Below are positions 58,283 to 60,796 of a stretch of DNA of 60,796 bases, piece after piece; the stretch's first letter is position 1, and each line of letters opens with the position of its first letter. The notes under the pieces were generated by a model. The model searched no databases. It worked only from the letters and a program-made list of their open reading frames with translations, and was not told the origin of the DNA. The position numbers were made by a program, and so were the translations under genes. The DNA lies in contig NZ_JAFKEC010000029.1 in assembly GCF_017848315.1 (NCBI RefSeq), positions 1 through 60,796 of the forward strand, given 5' to 3'. This DNA comes from Pseudomonas palmensis (GTDB lineage: Bacteria; Pseudomonadota; Gammaproteobacteria; Pseudomonadales; Pseudomonadaceae).

Positions 58283-58311
58283 TTTATGCTTGATGGCCAT
58301 TACAGCGTCAA
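58283..58311 (-). promoter_or_regulatory. Predicted sutA promoter
   Basis: On the minus strand TTGACG (58306-58311) and CATAAA (58283-58288) are separated by exactly 17 bases. The start site would be near 58276. It is downstream of the amtB terminator, so sutA has its own transcript. Confidence 0.55.
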
Positions 58312-58371
58312 GCGCCTGCAAATGCCCCCGTGGAAACCGTTTGCGTGCCCTTGGATGGACAAAATCCAGGC

Positions 58372-58403
58372 AAAAAAATGCCCGGCAAGCCGGGCATGTT
58401 TTT
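58372..58403 (-). terminator. amtB intrinsic terminator
   Basis: Stem ATGCCCGGC / GCCGGGCAT (58378-58386 and 58389-58397) with a two-base core loop, flanked by seven adenines on one side and a thymine run on the other, about 15 bases beyond the amtB stop. It could act on both strands. Confidence 0.9.
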
Positions 58404-58412
58404 TCGAGCATG

Positions 58413-59738
58413 TTACAGGTTGTAGCCACGCTCGTTGTGCTGCGCGAGGTCGAGGCCGACCGCTTCTTCCTCTTCGTTGACCCGCAGGCCCATCACCAGG
58501 TCCAGCACCTTCAGAATCACGTAGGTGACGATGGCGGTGTAGATCACCGTGAAGCCCACGCCCTTGGCCTGCACCCAGACCTGTGCGCCGATATCTTCGA
58601 CGGTACCGAAGCCGCCCAGTGCAGGGGCCGCGAACACGCCGGTGAGAATCGCGCCGACGATGCCGCCGATGCCATGCACGCCGAAGGCGTCCAGGGAGTC
58701 GTCATAGCCCATCTTGCGCTTGAGGCTGGTGGCGCAGAAGAAGCACACCACACCCGATACCAGGCCGATCACCAGCGCGCCCATCGGGCCTACGGTGCCC
58801 GCAGCCGGGGTGATCGCCACCAGGCCTGCCACCACACCGGAGGCGATGCCCAGGGCGCTGGGTTTGCCGTGGGTGATCCACTCGGCGAACATCCAGCCCA
58901 GCGCAGCGGCGGCCGTGGCGATCTGGGTCACCAGCATGGCCATGCCGGCGGTGCCGTTGGCAGCGGCTGCGGAGCCGGCGTTGAAGCCGAACCAGCCGAT
59001 CCACAGCATGGCCGCGCCCATCAGGGTGTAGCCCAGGTTGTGCGGGGCCATCGGGGTGGTCGGGAAACCCTTGCGCTTGCCCAGCACCAGGCACGCCACC
59101 AGGCCCGCGATACCCGCATTGATATGCACCACGGTGCCACCGGCAAAGTCCAGTACGCCCCAGTCCCACATCAGGCCGCCGGCACCGGACCAGACCATGT
59201 GCGCGATCGGTGCGTAGACCAGGGTGAACCACACGGCCATGAAGATCAGCATGGCCGAGAACTTCATGCGCTCGGCAAAGGCACCGACGATCAGGGCCGG
59301 AGTGATGATGGCGAAGGTCATCTGGAAGGTGATGAACACCGCCTCGGGGAACAACGAGGTCAGGCTTGCGGGGGTGACGCCGGCCAGGAAGGCCTTGGAG
59401 AACCCGCCGACGAAGGAATTGAAGTTGACCACGCCCTCTTCCATACCCGTGGTATCGAACGCCAGGCTGTAGCCGTAGACCATCCACAGAATGCTGATCA
59501 GGCCGGTGATGGCGAAACACTGCATCATCACCGAAAGCACGTTCTTGGAACGCACCATGCCGCCGTAGAACAACGCCAGGCCCGGGATGGTCATGAACAG
59601 CACCAGCGCGGTGGCGGTCAACATCCAGGCGGTGTCGCCGGAGTTGAGCACGGGGGCGGCTGCCTCCTCTGCCATGGCCATGCCAGGCATTACGAGGGAC
59701 AAAAGGGCTCCTAGCCCTGCGAACTGACGCAGAGTCAT
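58413..59738 (-). CDS. amtB: Ammonium transporter AmtB
   Basis: Trimeric inner-membrane ammonium channel of 441 residues with a signal peptide (1-23, ending AMA) and 11 predicted spans. Recognised blocks are NSGDTAWMLTATALVLFMTI, YGGMVRSKNVLS, DFAGGTVVHINAGIAG (with one of the pore histidines) and DDSLDAFGVHGIGGIVGAIL (the second). It is downstream of glnK by 41 bases, the conserved glnK-amtB operon in which GlnK blocks the channel when nitrogen is plentiful. Confidence 0.97.
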   Translation of the reverse strand: MTLRQFAGLGALLSLVMPGMAMAEEAAAPVLNSGDTAWMLTATALVLFMTIPGLALFYGGMVRSKNVLSVMMQCFAITGLISILWMVYGYSLAFDTTGMEEGVVNFNSFVGGFSKAFLAGVTPASLTSLFPEAVFITFQMTFAIITPALIVGAFAERMKFSAMLIFMAVWFTLVYAPIAHMVWSGAGGLMWDWGVLDFAGGTVVHINAGIAGLVACLVLGKRKGFPTTPMAPHNLGYTLMGAAMLWIGWFGFNAGSAAAANGTAGMAMLVTQIATAAAALGWMFAEWITHGKPSALGIASGVVAGLVAITPAAGTVGPMGALVIGLVSGVVCFFCATSLKRKMGYDDSLDAFGVHGIGGIVGAILTGVFAAPALGGFGTVEDIGAQVWVQAKGVGFTVIYTAIVTYVILKVLDLVMGLRVNEEEEAVGLDLAQHNERGYNL

Positions 59739-59779
59739 ATTGTTATCTCCTGGGGCGTTGGGGTTTGGGGCGGCGTTAC

Positions 59780-60211
<432 letters not shown>

Positions 60212-60255
60212 TCAATCCCAAGGCCCGACACCAGTGCATGAGTCACTTGGCTCTA

Positions 60256-60271
60256 AGCAGAAACCTTGCCA
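60256..60271 (-). promoter_or_regulatory. Sigma-54 promoter of glnK-amtB
   Basis: On the minus strand TGGCA-AGGTTTC-TGCT has the obligatory GG (-24) and GC (-12) exactly 12 bases apart, with TGGCA and TGC matching the sigma-54 consensus. The start site would be near 60245, giving a leader of about 125 bases before glnK. Confidence 0.8.
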
Positions 60272-60346
60272 TGTCTGCCAAAGCCACCAATTACAAGGGC
60301 TTGCGTGCCTTGCTTGGAATTGGCCAGTCGCCAGCAGGACAAACAC

Positions 60347-60394
60347 GCACAAAAACGGTGCGCTACCGATCGGGGGAATGCGCGAAAAGCGTGC
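60347..60394. promoter_or_regulatory. Tandem NtrC-type binding sites
   Basis: GCAC-AAAAACG-GTGC (60347-60361) fits the NtrC dyad GCAC-N7-GTGC exactly. GCGC-GAAAAGC-GTGC (60380-60394) fits with one mismatch. The centres are 33 bases apart, three helical turns, and about 110 and 142 bases upstream of the predicted start, as at E. coli glnA. Confidence 0.75.
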
Positions 60395-60459
60395 GGGGCG
60401 AGCGGGCGTGGGGTGCGTGTTACACTGGCCGCCTCTTTGCATTTACCGGACGGACCAAC

Positions 60460-60723
60460 ATGCTCGCGCCCAAAGCCTTTCTCGATGCCCTGAGCGACCA
60501 GGCCTCGCGCCTGTTCAGCGGTGACACCGCGCAGCCGCGCAGCGAACTGGAAAGCCAGTTCAAGGCGCTGCTGCAAAGTGGTTTCAGCAAGCTGGAACTG
60601 GTCAGCCGTGAGGAGTTCGACAGCCAGATGGTAGTGCTGGCCCGCACCCGCGCACGCCTGGAGGCGCTGGAGGCCAAGGTCGAAGAGATGGAAGCGCGGC
60701 TGAACCCGGCGGCTGCCGAGTAG
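60460..60723 (+). CDS. ubiK: Ubiquinone biosynthesis accessory factor UbiK
   Basis: An 87-residue protein of the YqiC/UbiK family: an N-terminal amphipathic region (LAPKAFLDALSDQASRLFSG) and a C-terminal trimeric coiled coil (about 48-82, LVSREEFDSQMVVLARTRAR then LEALEAKVEEMEARL). It joins UbiJ in the aerobic Ubi complex near the membrane. It reads away from glnK, whose sigma-54 regulatory region it shares. ATG 60460 is the only suitable start. Confidence 0.93.
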   Translation: MLAPKAFLDALSDQASRLFSGDTAQPRSELESQFKALLQSGFSKLELVSREEFDSQMVVLARTRARLEALEAKVEEMEARLNPAAAE

Positions 60724-60736
60724 AGCGCAACGCAGC

Positions 60737-60785
60737 CTTCGTCGGCGGGGCCGGCGCCTGCAGGGTCATGCAGGGGCCTGCCTCA
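60737..60785. repeat. Degenerate REP-like inverted repeat at the window end
   Basis: TTCGTCGGCGGGGCCGGCGC followed by CTGCAGG is an imperfect REP unit, and a partial reversed copy (CAGGGGCCTGCC) follows. It lies just after ubiK and is cut short by the window end. Confidence 0.4.
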
Positions 60786-60796
60786 CCTTCTCATAC

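Larger units (their letters stand above)
57948..58412. other. sutA leader and sutA/amtB intergenic region
   Basis: 465 bases without a convincing gene. From right to left it holds the amtB terminator (58372-58403), a sigma-70 promoter (58283-58311) for sutA, and a leader of about 330 bases. Short open frames here lack start sites and codon bias typical of the genome. The G/C-rich segment 58000-58100 may fold. Confidence 0.6.

Noticed and set aside
58229..58429. 66-residue minus-strand frame upstream of sutA
   Set aside because: It runs through the amtB terminator and the putative sutA promoter, so it cannot be a normal gene.
60256..60320. Other sigma-54-like matches (GGCACTGCGCTTAG near 60185 and GGCACGCAAGCC near 60305)
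   Set aside because: They lack the GC at the required distance from GG, whereas 60256-60271 has it.

Overview
This window is GC-rich bacterial chromosome, almost certainly from the Pseudomonas putida group. The support is protein content (SutA, AlgP, AlgQ, AlgR, LptM next to lysA, class I CyaA, UbiH/UbiI/YgfB, 6S RNA), gene order matching what I remember of Pseudomonas genomes, and scattered short palindromes with a CGCCGGC-N-GCCGGC core typical of P. putida REP elements. I see no prophage, insertion sequence, integron, CRISPR array, rRNA or tRNA. About 65 protein genes and one structural RNA fill nearly all of it.

Layout. 1-1.2 kb: REP pair and a ferric-iron ABC substrate-binding protein whose promoter is overlapped by a Fur-like palindrome. 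1.2-7.2 kb: the conserved ubiI-ubiH-pepP-ygfB operon, divergent from a ZapB-like gene, zapA, 6S RNA and 5-formyl-THF cyclo-ligase. 7.2-12.9 kb: a small membrane protein, an EVE protein, and a tripartite HlyD / RbbA-type ABC / ABC-2 permease exporter. 12.9-19.1 kb: FliL-like protein, quinone oxidoreductase, CbrC, a TonB-domain protein, ChaC, a ferredoxin-type flavin reductase and UbiD. 19.2-26.0 kb: rho, trxA, ppx, ppk, hemB. 26.2-29.8 kb: DedA, ElbB, YaiI, and an FTR1 iron permease fused to cytochrome c. 30-33.3 kb: a four-gene envelope operon (COG3014 lipoprotein, YcfL, LpoB, and a second CsgG/LpoB-like protein), the least understood unit here. 33.4-38.9 kb: LysE, MscS, ABC-F ATPase, TIGR02444, AlgP, FKBP isomerase. 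38.9-47.1 kb: algQ, dsbB, hemY-hemX-hemD-hemC, algR, then argH; no algZ/fimS sensor gene lies between algR and argH. 47.1-57.5 kb: GST, small genes, cyaA, rnk, cyaY, and the lptM-lysA-dapF-DUF484-xerC-HAD operon. 57.6-60.8 kb: sutA, amtB, glnK and ubiK; the glnK upstream region carries a sigma-54 promoter and two NtrC-like sites.

The genes serve housekeeping: ubiquinone (ubiI, ubiH, ubiD, ubiK) and heme synthesis (hemB, hemC, hemD, hemX, hemY), polyphosphate turnover, iron uptake, nitrogen sensing, cell-envelope maintenance, and an unusual concentration of RNA-polymerase modulators (6S RNA, Rho, AlgQ, SutA). No clearly new large system is visible. The best candidates for undescribed biology are the four-gene LpoB/CsgG-like operon, the FTR1-cytochrome fusion, the orphan AlgR arrangement and several regulatory sites. 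All functional calls come from motif recognition and memory of families; no database search was run.
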